A stretch of DNA of 64,000 nucleotides from Entomortierella parvispora (GCA_963573315.1 OY752142.1:496001-560000), one strand, 5' to 3'; numbered from the stretch's first letter, positions 43,200-54,346 are shown. The notes: generated by a model not told the origin, from the letters alone. Translations and numbers: made by a program.

Positions 43200-45563
43200 T
43201 CACTCCTTGGCCGCTGAAGAATCGCCCTCCTCTGATAATACGCCTTCAGACTTTGATTCCTTGGTCGATCCCTCGGGTGCGCTGTCCTCCCTAAGGCAAA
43301 AATAGAACCCTGTCATTAGAAAACAATAATACTCTTCGCTGAACACATTGCAAACATCATTACTGGTCACTCACGCCTTGCGCTTGTTATTGCCACCAGC
43401 ACGGGCTTGGGGTCCCCAGTTCTTGGTGGGATTCATTTGGTAACGGACCAACTTCTTCTTTCTGGACTCGGACACAGCGTCGGGATGCATCTCAAAATTA
43501 GCAATTGTTGTTGGTTCTACTGCCAAAATCCTTGCAGCGGTGGATCCTTCTGCAATGTTCTTGACAGGGTTCAGCTTGACCCAAGACCTCATAATGTCCC
43601 AGATAGCTGCTGGTGGCGCATCCGTCTTAATTGATCCCTCTGCAGCATGCGATCCTGAAACCTTGTATCCTTGGTGGAGGAGAGCCGACCTATTCGCCAA
43701 TAGAAAAAAACTTGTTAGTTGAGATGACTACAGAATGGTCTCATCATATGGATCAAGAAACATACATGACTTGGAGAAGTTTGATACTGGTCGAGTGCAC
43801 AGTTCCTGAAAGTCCGTTGGCAGTATAGTAGAAAGGAGACTCAATCTCCTCCTTGCAGACGGAAAGCATTCCCAGAATACGAGGCTGAGTCCTGTAGAGC
43901 GACTGTGCATCCTTGACGTGCTCCAGCATGCGGTTGATGAAATCCACGGAGTGAAGCTCTTTACCCCACATGGGTCCAGCAACCTATTTCCGGCGAGAAA
44001 AATATATCAAAAGCGGTCGTCAACATATCAGATCAACACACTGTGCGTGGTTCCTCCAGTCCTGAGCAAAAATAGATGGATAAACGTACATGGAACTTGC
44101 TTCCACAGAATTCGCAATGTCTGTCTACAGGTGGTCCAGTGTTGACCTGGAACTTTTTGTGCCCCTTGGCTCCAACAGTGACCTTTCCCAATGGTTGTGT
44201 CCATGTCGATTGGCATCCGCAGCAGACATAGGCTAACATAGTTTTGCTATTTTTAAAAAAAAAATGGGGTATAAATGTGAGAAATCCTTGTAAACTTGTA
44301 AACAGGCGCTCTAGGATCACGGTATCAATGACATACCTGGCAAGAGTCTTGACTTCTGCCGGCGAGGTGTAAACGCGGACAAACACACGAAGGTAATAAT
44401 CGATACTCAGGGACACCAAAGGCACAATGTGACGCTTGTAACGAGCTGCAGAGGCAGACAGGGTATTCAACACAAGACGGAGGGCTACCTCGTGTGTAAA
44501 CTCGGCTTTGACAGGGTGTCCACCGTACTTTGAAAAGCAAGCCTCAGTATAATTGCTTCCAGCCAAAACAGCGAGATCCGTGCATGTGACACAGAGAAGA
44601 CCTAAACATCAAGGGAAGTCAGTAAGCGCTGCGGCTCCAATGATCTCGGTGAGTCAAAAAAAATCCTCTTCTGTTATTCCTAGATGGCGTACCTCCTTCG
44701 CTCACAGCCTGAACAGCTCCATCAATGAAGGGGGAGGCAGTTCCATAGGGATCCAGATCAATAACGTCGTATCGCTTTGCAGGATCACGATGCTGGTAGA
44801 GTACATCGCTACGAATTCCAAATACAAGGTTTAGTGGCGTGCAACCAACCGGTCCAGATCGCCCCACTTAAAAAAAATGAGTTGGTGCTTACATAGCGTC
44901 TCCTTTGTGAGGTTCCAAAAGCTCAGGGCTGATCCCGTTAAAGTCTGCGTTTCTCTTGATTGAGGCGACGGCGTCGGCCTCCAGATCATTAGTGAGGACA
45001 TGCTTGACGTTGGGGATCTCCTTTGCATAACGAACCGATCTCAGACCAGAAGCGGACAAGGCTTCAAGAATGGTGATCTGGCGTGTAGGCGACGAGTTTT
45101 CTTCCTGTCCTTCATAGGGTTCTTTCTTTGGGAGTGGGGGCAAGCCATCCTGGGCTCGCTTGGCATCTGCGGCGTCCTTCCGAGCCTTCTTTGCGTCGAG
45201 TTTGGCGCGACGCTCCTCCTGGAAGATCTGGTCCCAGGTGCGGATTGCGGCGATGGAGATGTCACGGTTGAACTCTTGGATGGGGTTGTAAAAGACCTCG
45301 TTGGTGTCGGGGAACAGGATGGTGGCCTTGCCCTCGGTCACCTTCTTGAACCCGGGGGGGGCTGGGGTCTCGACGTTGTGCTTTTGGTTCAGTGGCTGCT
45401 GTTGTGACTCTGACATGGCGTAAGAGTGGCTGAAGTGGTGGTATCTAAGCGCAGTGGCGGTGGAGAGGGTCCTGACAAGTGGTGCGGTGTGATGGGTGAG
45501 TCTGAGAGAGCGAGTTCCTTGTGCAATGAGAGTCGATGCGATTCGCTGCAGACTCGTTTGCAT
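43200..45563 (-). CDS. TRM1: tRNA (guanine26-N2)-dimethyltransferase
   Basis: Seven exons (45563-44893, 44808-44693, 44601-44337, 44246-44090, 43983-43766, 43689-43375, 43290-43200) join in phase to 610 residues. Landmarks: [34 protein letters not shown], the SAM site [27 protein letters not shown], the catalytic [13 protein letters not shown], and a zinc-binding region [10 protein letters not shown] ... [13 protein letters not shown]. The enzyme makes m2,2G26 in tRNAs. Two in-frame ATGs are plausible: 45563 starts a basic, Ser-rich presequence ([20 protein letters not shown]), and 45416 starts MSESQQQPL. Yeast Trm1 is known to serve mitochondria and nucleus from alternative starts, and the same arrangement is visible here. 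The gene is divergent from the TXNDC17-like gene. Confidence 0.94.
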
Positions 45564-45963
45564 GAGAGTATGAATGAATGGATGCCTTGAGCGAGGAGAC
45601 AAGAAAGAGAAAAAGAAAAAGAAAAAAAAAAGGCGGTGGCTTGGCTGTTTGTCCTGGACTCTCCTCTCTCTCCCCGTCCACTCGCGCACGCGGCGAATTT
45701 CCCACCACAATGAGGCGATCCGCCATGTGGAGAGAGAGAGAGAATCAGAGAATCAAGCAGCTCGCCTGCCCCTTTGTCATCCTGTGCGACTGGTGCGGTG
45801 TGCTTGCTTCTCCGCAGACTGACTCTGCGAAGCGAACCTCCGTCCTCTTTCCTTCCTTCCCTTCTTTTCTTTCTCTTCTCATTCTCCTTCTTCTTCTTCT
45901 TTGTCCATTCTCATTCCCCCCGTCATCCCATCCTTCCCTTCCTTCCTTCCCTTCCTGCACACC
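45564..45963. promoter_or_regulatory. Compact bidirectional promoter TRM1 / TXNDC17-like
   Basis: 400 bp separate the divergent start codons. The left half is A/G-rich (AAAGAGAAAAAGAAAAAG at 45604-45621). The right half is T/C-rich (CCTTCCTTCCCTTC near 45935). This makes long spurious frames on both strands. Confidence 0.5.
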
Positions 45964-46624
45964 ATGCCCGCCACCATCATCAACCTCCCATCCGTCGACA
46001 AGCTCCACCACGTTGCCGACAACGCCGTCGCAGACAACCACGGCAAGGACGTCTTTGTCTACTTCTACGCCTCTATTGATCCTGCCACCGGAAAGTCATG
46101 GTGCCCCGACTGTGTCACTGGTACGTTCTCTAGCATCTACCTCCACTCCATACAACACGCTTTATTTTATTCTGACAACTCTCCACGCTTTTAATGTTTA
46201 CTTAGCTGGACCCATTGTTGCGGAGCGATTCTCGCGACTTGACAACGCCGTCCTCATCGATGCTCCCGTTGGTGATCGTCCCACGTACGTTCTTTCTCTC
46301 TCTTTCTCTTTCGTATTAGCCTACAGTTGCAGTTGAATCTCTACTTACCAGCCGATGTTTCTTTGACTTGAAAATAACGCTACTAGATGGAAGAACCCTG
46401 AGCACCCTTTGCGTCACGACAAGGTCATCAAGATTAGCGCCGTTCCTACTCTAGTCCACTGGGCAACCGTACGTTCTGGAGTGCACATCATTTGTTTTTG
46501 ACCGTTAATACGATTTACTAACCTCCTCCTCCGTCTGAATATGTTTGAACTTTAGAAATCCCAGTTGGTCGAGAACGACTGCGAAGACTTGGTCAAGCTT
46601 GATCAGTTTGTCCAGCGATCATAA
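45964..46624 (+). CDS. Thioredoxin domain-containing protein 17-like (TRP14 type)
   Basis: Four exons, 45964-46120, 46206-46284, 46387-46468 and 46556-46624, join to 128 residues. The active site at about residues 46-50 is KSWCPDCVTAGP, the WCPDC motif that distinguishes TXNDC17/TRP14 proteins from ordinary thioredoxins (WCGPC). AVLIDAPVGDRPTWKNPEHP, LRHDKVIKISAVPTLVHW (with the cis-proline) and a short C-terminal helix complete the fold. Proteins of this family are cytosolic disulfide and persulfide reductases. It converges tail-to-tail with an F-box pseudogene. Confidence 0.93.
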
Positions 46625-46663
46625 GCACTTTAGAATACAAATAAAAGAACCTAGAAACAAAAC

Positions 46664-47363
46664 GCAGCGAGGCAGTGAGCAGCTATTCCAGGTGTGAAGG
46701 AGAGGATCATCCTTGATGTTTTGATAACGAAAACGAATGGAAATATCGACCACACCCACACCCAAGGATTTTGGATCTTCCCTTCTTGCTGTCGGAGATC
46801 GCCCATAGTCTGATGCCTCGGTGACAAGGACCCGGCGAAAGGTGACTTCAGCAGTAAACTTTGTCACGTATCGCATCCTCCCCAACTGATCCATGAGCGC
46901 CTGGTTCCGACTGGTGTCCATAGACAGGATAAGGCTTCCTATCCCGAGATGCTTCATCTCCGCACACATCCATCGGCTCAGGAGGTGTACCTCTTTCTGA
47001 CCTGAACCTGGCCAATGTTGGTCGCGTAGGGCGTGTTGAGCCATATCAGCGTCTAGATACTCCTTGAGATTGCTCGTCGATCTTGAGAGGACGTTGAGAA
47101 AAGGATAGGGTGGGGTCACTGATAGCTTCAGGATATGGCGTCCATGGCGACGCAAGCCAACGCAAAGTCCTTCCAGTCGTCGCAAGTCATGGAGGTATTT
47201 CGAGAACTGACAAGTGTTGAAATCTCTGTACAGGGGCGGAGTAAAGGTTTCGTTCCAGTCCTTGCACACACACGCTCACACACGAGAGCAGGGCGTTGCG
47301 AGCGGAAGCGTCATTAAATTCATCAAGATGAAAACCAACTAAGAGTCTAATATCCGGAAAGTC
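46664..47363 (-). pseudogene. F-box/LRR pseudogene with lost start, frameshift and LRR deletion
   Basis: The N-terminus LTDFPDIRLLVGFHLDEFND aligns with LMDIPEIRILVGHHLGSP of the downstream paralogues, with ATG replaced by ACG at 47363. At about 47265-47275 a GTGTGTGTG run shifts the frame: reading continues as CKDWNETFTPPLYRDFNTCQ in another frame. After about residue 75 of that block most LRRs are missing and the sequence jumps to LILSMDTSRNQALMDQLGRM and the C-terminal VLVTEASDYGRSPTARR. The remains of the C-terminal block end near 46664. It is the outermost, dead member of the tandem F-box cluster. Confidence 0.85.
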
Positions 47364-48645
47364 CGTTAGATTTGTGTAGAGAGTGCAGACTTGATTCAAA
47401 GATGGATTGGTAAAAGAGAATGCGAGAGTTGGCGTGAGATCGCTGGAAAGGAGTGTGACAAGGGGTTCGGAGCACATACCATGTCCTCTGCGCGTATCGT
47501 CACGCGTTTGCTTTTTTGTGAAGTACTGAAGTTCAAACTCTCTATCGTCGTGTGTCATTATTTTCCTATATCATTCAGCTTGCGCGATGAAGGGAATGAA
47601 GGGAGGCACTTGCGTGATCAGACACTCCAGTGCATGGAACCAGAAAGCCTTCGCGATACTCCTACCTTGAGGCTGTAATCGCATTCTCACCGCCGGTAGA
47701 TTTCCCTTCCTCAAGATGCGGTGCCTCCCGAAAATCTGCGTCAAAGTATAGGGGTATTTGTGGGACGAGATCAGCGCCGCCTAGCGGAATGTTGTTGCCT
47801 CGTGTCGCCTCGGGCATTTGCGCACAACACAGAGACTCTTGCTGCTACTTGGCGCACGCAGGGCTTCCACAAAAATTGAACCACGCCTCCTCCCGTTCGC
47901 GCGAAAGCGACATGTATCATATTAACTGTTGTCATGCACTCTTTTCGTGTTACACGCCTTGGGTTGGCCCCGCTCCTTCCTTCTTTGCTACCAAATACGA
48001 TGTTCTCGAACATACCGGGTAACAAAAAGACATTTTGCTGCGGGTATACTCAATGTATCCTTGACATCGCGTTGGAGGGTAATGGCCAAGCATGGATCAT
48101 TGGCTCCGTTGGCGATTTATATACCTCAGTTCTGAAACAGGAACTAGTCACTGGTCATTGGCGGTCCTATGAAGTATATTGGTAAGATAAATATCCCGGT
48201 GGCAACTCTTGTGGCATTGCATTCTACGCGTTTGGCTATGTCTACTATGGTGGCGGAGGCGGACCTGCCGCATGGCTTTGGAGAGCGAAACTGTCTACCT
48301 TGCTCGATGCCTTCACCTTACTCTAGCAATACTGCCAGAACGTATAGTGATTTGGCATCCTGTGCATATCCAAAAGTTGACATTAGTCATCTACTTGCTT
48401 AGAAGGGAGGAGTGTACCGAGACGATCAAGGGGCCTAAAAATTCATACCGCAATGGACCTTTGGCCGCCAGACCTCAATTGATCATTGAGTATGGTCCTT
48501 ATTCCCTGACCACAGACATGGGATCACTCTTTCCATTTAGAATTTAGACTTGAATAAAACGAATTTTCATGAGTTCGTTTCTTGTCTCTCCCTTCTACTT
48601 GGGTAATTGACTGACGTGGTTTATTTTGTAAGCCCGTATCTTTGG
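47364..48645. other. Intergenic within the F-box cluster
   Basis: 1.3 kb without a supported gene. Short frames on both strands lack domains. Sequence around 48540-48640 (AATTTTCATGAGTTCGTT) resembles the 3' flanks of the other cluster genes, so it belongs to the duplicated unit. Confidence 0.4.
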
Positions 48646-50118
48646 CTATGGCGCAAGGACGAACTGAATGTCCGGATACTGCATCTGGCCGTTCTCGCCC
48701 AGCTGTATATTAGCCAACGATAAGGTGATTGCACCACGCATCTTCGGAGGCTTCCTTCTTGCTAGCAAAGATGGGTGGAAGTCAGATGCCTCAGTGATAA
48801 CGGCTCGGTGATAAACTTGAAAGGGAGTAAATCCCATGTTGCGTTGCAAGGTTCCAAACTGATCTATGAGCCCCTGGTTCCTATCTTTATCAAATGATAG
48901 GATAAGTTCATCCGTACGAAAATATAAAAGTCCCTTGCATTTCCATTGGCCCAGTAGGTGCACCCTCGCTTGGTCAGGACCAGATTTGCTTGACGAACAA
49001 CACACTTCATCTCCAGATCTGTCAAAAAACATCTCGTCGACATCCAATCTCGAACAGCTGAAGTTTACGAGTTTCGGGAAAGAGCAAAGGATTCGACGCG
49101 GCGTCCAGTATCTCCTGTCCTTCTCCGAGTCGAGTCCCAGCTTCGTCAAACTCCCTGCCAGGTTGAGCAAGGACGAAAAGGATGCCTCTCCGGTATGCAC
49201 ATTGTAGAGCTCGAGTTCCCTGAGAGAGGGGCATCCATCCAATACGCGTGCCAGATCCTGATCTGTCAATTCGACATCTGAGAGTGACAGGACCGAGAGT
49301 TGTGGGGAGAGTTGAAACTTCTGTAGTACGTCGCGTGTCTGAGAGGAGATGAGGGTAACTTCCTGGAAGGGATCTGCCGCATCGTAACAACCAAAATTCA
49401 CTCTTTCCAGGTGATGCCATCTCGAGATCATCTCCATGGCAACAGGCATCGCGTGGTCTTGAACTTCCATGAACCTAAGATATCTGAGGCTCGGTAGAGA
49501 TGGAACCCGAATCAGTGGTCCCCCCGTTGCTCTAATGGTGGATTCTTGAAAACAAATTTCCGAGAGGCGTGAAAATCCGTGTAGGTAGACCATATCTACA
49601 AGATCGAAAAGGCTCTGATCCACTTCGAGGTATCTCAATTGCGGACAAAACTGGATAATCTGCGCAATGCATCTGGAGTCGTCAGGCCTATAGAACCGCG
49701 ATATAGATAGCCGCTCAATACCCGGGTTGCTGTTGAAGAGGTTTCGTAATCCATGTTTATCGATCTGCATGCTTTCATCCTCGTCTTCATGGTCTTCGCC
49801 GCTGACAATCGAGAACTCCTTGATGTTGCCTGTAGAAGTTGCGAAGGTGTCGAGAAATGGATAAGGTAGCTTCACGGATAGTTTTGTGATGTGTTGTCCG
49901 TGGCGCTGCAATCCAACTGTTAAACACAACAGTTTTTTAACGCCGGGTACGTCTGCCGAGAAATCAACAGTGTCGATGTCGTTGTACAGGAGCGGGATAA
50001 AGGTCTCATGCCAGTCCTTGCAGACTCGTACCAAAGAGGCTAGTGCCTGGCGGGTGGATTTCAAAAGAGGCGAGCCCAGATGGTGACCGACCAGGATCCT
50101 GATTTCTGGAATGTCCAT
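48646..50118 (-). CDS. F-box/LRR protein, cluster copy A (C-terminus shortened)
   Basis: Intronless, 490 residues from MDIPEIRILVGHHLGSPLLK. F-box at about 1-45 (ALASLVRVCKDWHETFIPLL, YNDIDTVDFS). LRR landmarks: IIQFCPQLRYLEVDQS, VLSLSDVELTDQDLARVLDG, CPSLRELELYNV and RRILCSFPKLVNFSCSRLDVD. An acidic linker (DHEDEDES) is unique to this copy. The frame ends at QFVLAP; beyond the TAG the same frame reads PKIRAY, which is the family's C-terminal PKIRSY, so a stop has removed the last dozen or so residues. SCF ligase adaptor by family; target unknown. Confidence 0.85.
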   Translation of the reverse strand: MDIPEIRILVGHHLGSPLLKSTRQALASLVRVCKDWHETFIPLLYNDIDTVDFSADVPGVKKLLCLTVGLQRHGQHITKLSVKLPYPFLDTFATSTGNIKEFSIVSGEDHEDEDESMQIDKHGLRNLFNSNPGIERLSISRFYRPDDSRCIAQIIQFCPQLRYLEVDQSLFDLVDMVYLHGFSRLSEICFQESTIRATGGPLIRVPSLPSLRYLRFMEVQDHAMPVAMEMISRWHHLERVNFGCYDAADPFQEVTLISSQTRDVLQKFQLSPQLSVLSLSDVELTDQDLARVLDGCPSLRELELYNVHTGEASFSSLLNLAGSLTKLGLDSEKDRRYWTPRRILCSFPKLVNFSCSRLDVDEMFFDRSGDEVCCSSSKSGPDQARVHLLGQWKCKGLLYFRTDELILSFDKDRNQGLIDQFGTLQRNMGFTPFQVYHRAVITEASDFHPSLLARRKPPKMRGAITLSLANIQLGENGQMQYPDIQFVLAP

Positions 50119-50531
50119 GAGCCTTGTGTGAGGATGGCTTGCCCGGTTTGATGAAAATGGATGGGTAAATGAGGAAGAGAAGGATGTCGTGAGAATTGAG
50201 ATTCACGCAGGAAGCAAGCTTCACAAAGCGTCCCATCCTCGTGTAACAATAATGCAAAAATTTGCAACCCCAAGCAAGTCTACAGTATGTCGCCTTGTTC
50301 GCTCTCTCGTCTCTTGTTCGATCTTGACTCCTTGTGAATAAAACAGAAGGTTTAATGCAGCAGAACGTCCATGCAAACCCTCTTGAGATTTATGAGCGGC
50401 CTTTGGAGGTCGTCGAATACAAGACTCTTGGCCTGCGAAGTTACATTCACAAGTACCAGACTTTGACATAAATTGACTCCTTGAAATTACTTACAATTGG
50501 AGACTTGGTAAACAGGTTAAATTTCACGAAT
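50119..50531. promoter_or_regulatory. Promoter and duplicated spacer, copy A
   Basis: Shares with the spacers at 52098-52477 and 54044-54346 the segments GACTCCTTGTGAAT or similar and a GCCTTTGGAGGTC box (50400-50412 here), so the promoters were duplicated together with the genes. Confidence 0.55.
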
Positions 50532-52097
50532 TCATTCACGGCTAACTATCTGACGTGGTCCTCTATAGCTCCAAATCTCGGGCCATAGTGAACAGATCCA
50601 CTGCAGATTCCGGTCCTTCATCAGATCGCGCTTGGTCATATATGAAAGTGTTTGTGATATTTCGAGAGCCCCATTCATCTTTGGCCCCTTCCTCATCGTT
50701 AACAAAGACCGGTAATAGTCCGATGCTTCAGTAGCCATGACTCGATGAAAAGTAGATTCGGCGACAAATTCCGCAATGTGCTGCAGCATTCCCAATTGAT
50801 CCATGAACGCCAGGTTTCGGCTACCATCTAGGGACAAGATAAGGTCCTCCATTTCGAATTTTTGAAGTCTCGTACATGTCCACTGGCCCAGAGGGTGCAT
50901 CATCGCCTGTTTTTCTTCTGTGCTGTCTCCAATCGCTGGCCCAATTTGTTCCATTTGCCGCCCCTGTCTCCTTGCTGAAAAAGGCGCCTCCTTCCTGGAT
51001 GTGTCAAAGAACATCTCGTCGATATCTAGCATCGAACAACAGAATTCGACGAGCTTTGGAAAAGAACAAAGGATTAAACGCGGGGTCCAATATCTCCTAT
51101 TCGTATCACCCACAAGCGCCAGACTCGTCAATGTCCCTGAAATGTTGAGTAAAGACGCAACGGAAGCCTCTCCAACATCCATATCCCAGAGATAGAGGTC
51201 CACGAGCGCAGGGCATCCATTCAACACACGTGACAAGTCCCGATCTGTCAAGCCGATGCATGAGAGCCTGAGGTCCGAGATAAAAGGTGATAGCTGGAAC
51301 TTCCGCAGGGCGTCGTGTGTCAGAGAGGAAATAATGCCGCGGGCCTGGGGATAGTCAGTTTCATCGTTGTACGCGAAATTCAAACTCTCCAAACGCGACC
51401 AATTCGCAATCATCTCAAGGGCTGCTGGCATTGCGTCCTCCTGCACTTCCATAAGATCGATGTGTTTGAGAGCCGGCAGCGATGGGGTCTGGATTAGAGG
51501 TCCCCCGCTTGCTCTGATGATGGATCCGTGAAAAATAATTTCAGAGAGATGTGAAAATCTGTGTAGATATATCAGGTCTGCAAGATCAAAATTGCACTCT
51601 TCCACTTTGAGGTATCTCAGTTGCGGACAAAACTGGATAATCTGCCCAATGCATCTGGAGTCATTAGGGCAATAAAACTGAGATATAGAGAGCTGCACTA
51701 TGCCTGAGTTGTTATCCAAGAGAGTCCGTAATCCATGTATATCGATAAGGGTTTCCTGATCCGCCGCAGAGGTTTCATCGCCAGTAATAGAAAGGTTCCT
51801 GATATTGTGTGTCGAAGTTGCCAAGGCATCAAGAATTGGATTTGGTAGCATCACGGATAGTTCTGTGATGTGGTGTCCGTGGCGCCGCAGACCAACATTC
51901 AGACTCCTTAGTCTTTTGCCGCCAGAGATGTCTTCCGAGAACTTTGAGGTGTCGATCTTGCTGTAGAGTAACGGGGCAAAGGCCTCGTGCCATTCTTTGC
52001 AGACACGCACACAGGAAGCCAATGCATTGCGAGTGGATTTCAAATGCGGCGATCCAAGATGGCGACAGACCAAGAGCTTGATTTCTGGAATGTCCAT
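50532..52097 (-). CDS. F-box/LRR protein, cluster copy B
   Basis: Intronless, 521 residues from MDIPEIKLLVCRHLGSPHLK at 52097; the frame is open further upstream but the paralogues agree on this ATG. F-box (ALASCVRVCKEWHEAFAPLL), LRR segments (QFYCPNDSRCIGQIIQFCPQ, LRLSCIGLTDRDLSRVLNG, RLILCSFPKLVEFCCSMLDI), a charged insertion (RKEAPFSARRQGRQMEQIGP) and the C-terminal block LQWICSLWPEIWSYRGPRQI. It is very similar to copies C and D. SCF ubiquitin-ligase adaptor by family. Confidence 0.88.
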   Translation of the reverse strand: MDIPEIKLLVCRHLGSPHLKSTRNALASCVRVCKEWHEAFAPLLYSKIDTSKFSEDISGGKRLRSLNVGLRRHGHHITELSVMLPNPILDALATSTHNIRNLSITGDETSAADQETLIDIHGLRTLLDNNSGIVQLSISQFYCPNDSRCIGQIIQFCPQLRYLKVEECNFDLADLIYLHRFSHLSEIIFHGSIIRASGGPLIQTPSLPALKHIDLMEVQEDAMPAALEMIANWSRLESLNFAYNDETDYPQARGIISSLTHDALRKFQLSPFISDLRLSCIGLTDRDLSRVLNGCPALVDLYLWDMDVGEASVASLLNISGTLTSLALVGDTNRRYWTPRLILCSFPKLVEFCCSMLDIDEMFFDTSRKEAPFSARRQGRQMEQIGPAIGDSTEEKQAMMHPLGQWTCTRLQKFEMEDLILSLDGSRNLAFMDQLGMLQHIAEFVAESTFHRVMATEASDYYRSLLTMRKGPKMNGALEISQTLSYMTKRDLMKDRNLQWICSLWPEIWSYRGPRQIVSRE

Positions 52098-52477
52098 GAG
52101 CCCTGTGTGAGGATGGCTTGCCCGGCTTGGTAAAAATGGATGGGTAAATGAGGAAAAGAAGGATGTCGAGGGAACAGAGATTAACGTAGGAAACGCAAGC
52201 CTCAAATGCGTCTAATCTCACGTGTAACAATGAAGAAAATTACAGCCCCAGAAGAGACAGGAGAGGATCCGCTCCTTCGGTCTCTTGCTCGATCCTGTCT
52301 CCTTAGATAAAGCAACAAGTTCAGTGTAGCAAGACGCCCATGCGAACCCTCTGGGAATTTATAAACAGCCTTTGGAGGTCATTGAACACAAGACTCCAAA
52401 AAATACGAGACACAGACATCAAACGACTCCTTGAAATTACAATTGGATACTTGGCAAACAGGTTAAATTTCATGAGT
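52098..52477. promoter_or_regulatory. Promoter and duplicated spacer, copy B
   Basis: Carries TTTATAAACAGCCTTTGGAGG at about 52358-52378, matching the equivalent box in the spacer at 50119-50531. The TATAAA on the minus strand lies about 260 bp before the ATG. Confidence 0.5.
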
Positions 52478-54043
52478 TCATTCGCGGCTAGCTATCTGAC
52501 ATGGCCCTCTGTAGCTCCGAATCTTGGGCCAGAGTGAGCAGATCCACTGCAAATTCTGGTCCTTCATCAGATCGCTCTTGGTCATATATGAGCTAGTTCG
52601 CGATATCTTGACAGCCCCATCCATCTTTGGTCCTTTCCTCGTCGTCAACGAAGATTGGTAGTAATCCGATTCATCTGTAGCTATGACTCGACGAAAAGTA
52701 GATTCGGCGGCAAATTCTGTAATGCGCCGCAGCATTGCCAATTGATCTATGAGCGCTAGATTACGATCATGATCCAAGGACAGAACAAGTGTATCCGCTT
52801 GAAATTGCCGAAGTCTCGTACATGTCCACTGGCCTAGTAGGTGCGCCATCGCCTGTTTTTCCTTTGTGCTGTTTCTAATCCCCGGCCCAATTTGTTCCAT
52901 GTGCCGCCCCTGTCTCCTTGCTGAAAAAAGCACTTCCTTCCTGGATGTGTCAAAGAACATCTCGTCGATATCTAGTATCGAACAACGGAATTCGACAAGC
53001 TTTGGAAAAGAACAAAGAATTAGACGCGGTGTCCAATATCTCCTATTCGTATCACCCACAAGCGCCAGATTCGTCAATGTCCCTGAAATGTTGAGTAAAG
53101 ACGCAACGGAAGCCTCTCCAACATCCATATCCCAGAGATAGAGGTCCCTGAGGGCGGGGCATCCATCCAACACGCGTGACAAATCCCGATCCGTCAAGCC
53201 GATCCCTGAGAGCTTGAGGTCCGAGATAAAAGGCGATAGCTGGAACTTCCGTAGGGCGTCGTGTGTCAGAGAGGAAACAATGCTGAGGGCCTGGGGATAG
53301 TAATTTTCGTCGACAAACGAGAAATTCAAACTCTCCAAACGCGACCAACTCGTAATCATCTCAAAGGCTGCTGGCATTGCATCCTCTTGTACTTCGAGAA
53401 TGTCAATGTGTTTGAGGGCCGGTAGAGACGGAGTCCGGATTAGAGGTCCTCCGGTTGCTCTGATGACGGACTCAAGGAAATAAATTTTAGAGAGTTGTAA
53501 AAATCCGTCTAGATATATCAGGTCCGCAAGATCAAAACGGCACTCTTCCACATTGAGGCATCTCAGTTGCGGACAAAACTGGATAATCTGCCCAATGCAT
53601 CTGGAGTCATTAGGGCTATAGAACTGCGATATGGAGAGCTGTGCTATGCCTGAGTTGTTGTCCAAGAGAGTCCGTAATCCATGTATATCGATAAGTGTTT
53701 CCTGATCCGCCGCAGAGGTTTCATCGCCAGTAATAGAAAGGTTCCTGATATGGCATGTCGAAGTTGCCAAGGCATCAAGAAATGAATATGGCAGCTTCAC
53801 GGATAGTTCTGTGATGTGGTGTCCGTGGCGCCGCAGACCAACATTCAGACTCCTTATTCTTTTGCCGCCAGAGATGTCTGCTGAGAACTTCGAGGTGTCG
53901 ACCTTGCTGTAGAGTAGCGGGGCAAAGGCCTCGTGCCAATCTTTGCAGACACGCACACAGGAAGCCAATGCATTGCGAGTGGATTTCAAATGCGGCGATC
54001 CAAGATGGCGACAGACCAAGAGCTTGATTTCTGGAATGTCCAT
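52478..54043 (-). CDS. F-box/LRR protein, cluster copy C
   Basis: Intronless, 521 residues from MDIPEIKLLVCRHLGSPHLK at 54043. An upstream in-frame ATG adds a Phe/Ser-rich extension not conserved in the paralogues. Same architecture as copy B: F-box, LRRs (CPQLRCLNVEECRFDLADLI, LKLSGIGLTDRDLSRVLDG), insertion (RKEVLFSARRQGRHMEQIGP), C-terminal LQWICSLWPKIRSYRGPCQI. Copies B and C differ by scattered substitutions and one or two codons, so they are recent duplicates. SCF ligase adaptor by family. Confidence 0.88.
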   Translation of the reverse strand: MDIPEIKLLVCRHLGSPHLKSTRNALASCVRVCKDWHEAFAPLLYSKVDTSKFSADISGGKRIRSLNVGLRRHGHHITELSVKLPYSFLDALATSTCHIRNLSITGDETSAADQETLIDIHGLRTLLDNNSGIAQLSISQFYSPNDSRCIGQIIQFCPQLRCLNVEECRFDLADLIYLDGFLQLSKIYFLESVIRATGGPLIRTPSLPALKHIDILEVQEDAMPAAFEMITSWSRLESLNFSFVDENYYPQALSIVSSLTHDALRKFQLSPFISDLKLSGIGLTDRDLSRVLDGCPALRDLYLWDMDVGEASVASLLNISGTLTNLALVGDTNRRYWTPRLILCSFPKLVEFRCSILDIDEMFFDTSRKEVLFSARRQGRHMEQIGPGIRNSTKEKQAMAHLLGQWTCTRLRQFQADTLVLSLDHDRNLALIDQLAMLRRITEFAAESTFRRVIATDESDYYQSSLTTRKGPKMDGAVKISRTSSYMTKSDLMKDQNLQWICSLWPKIRSYRGPCQIASRE

Positions 54044-54346
54044 GAGCTTTGCGTGAGGATGGCTGACTCGGCTTGGTAAGAATGGATGAGCAATTGAGGA
54101 AAAGAAGGATGGTGCGAGAATTGGATTCATCCACGTGCAAACATCCAAAAAAAATGTACTATGTGATACTCCGACAGAAGAGGAACTCTCCTCCCTCGAT
54201 CTCTTTTCTTGTTAGACCTTAACTCCTTGTGAATGCAACGGCATGTTTAATATAGCAAGAATGCCCCCTGCGAACTTCCTAGTTTATAAATGGCCCATGA
54301 AAATCGTTGAAAACAGGATATCTGTGTCATCCACAAGAAAACATAG
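54044..54346. promoter_or_regulatory. Promoter and duplicated spacer, copy C
   Basis: Holds AACTCCTTGTGAATGCAACG (54220-54239) and GTTTATAAATGGCCCATG (54281-54298), diverged versions of the boxes in the two preceding spacers. Confidence 0.5.
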
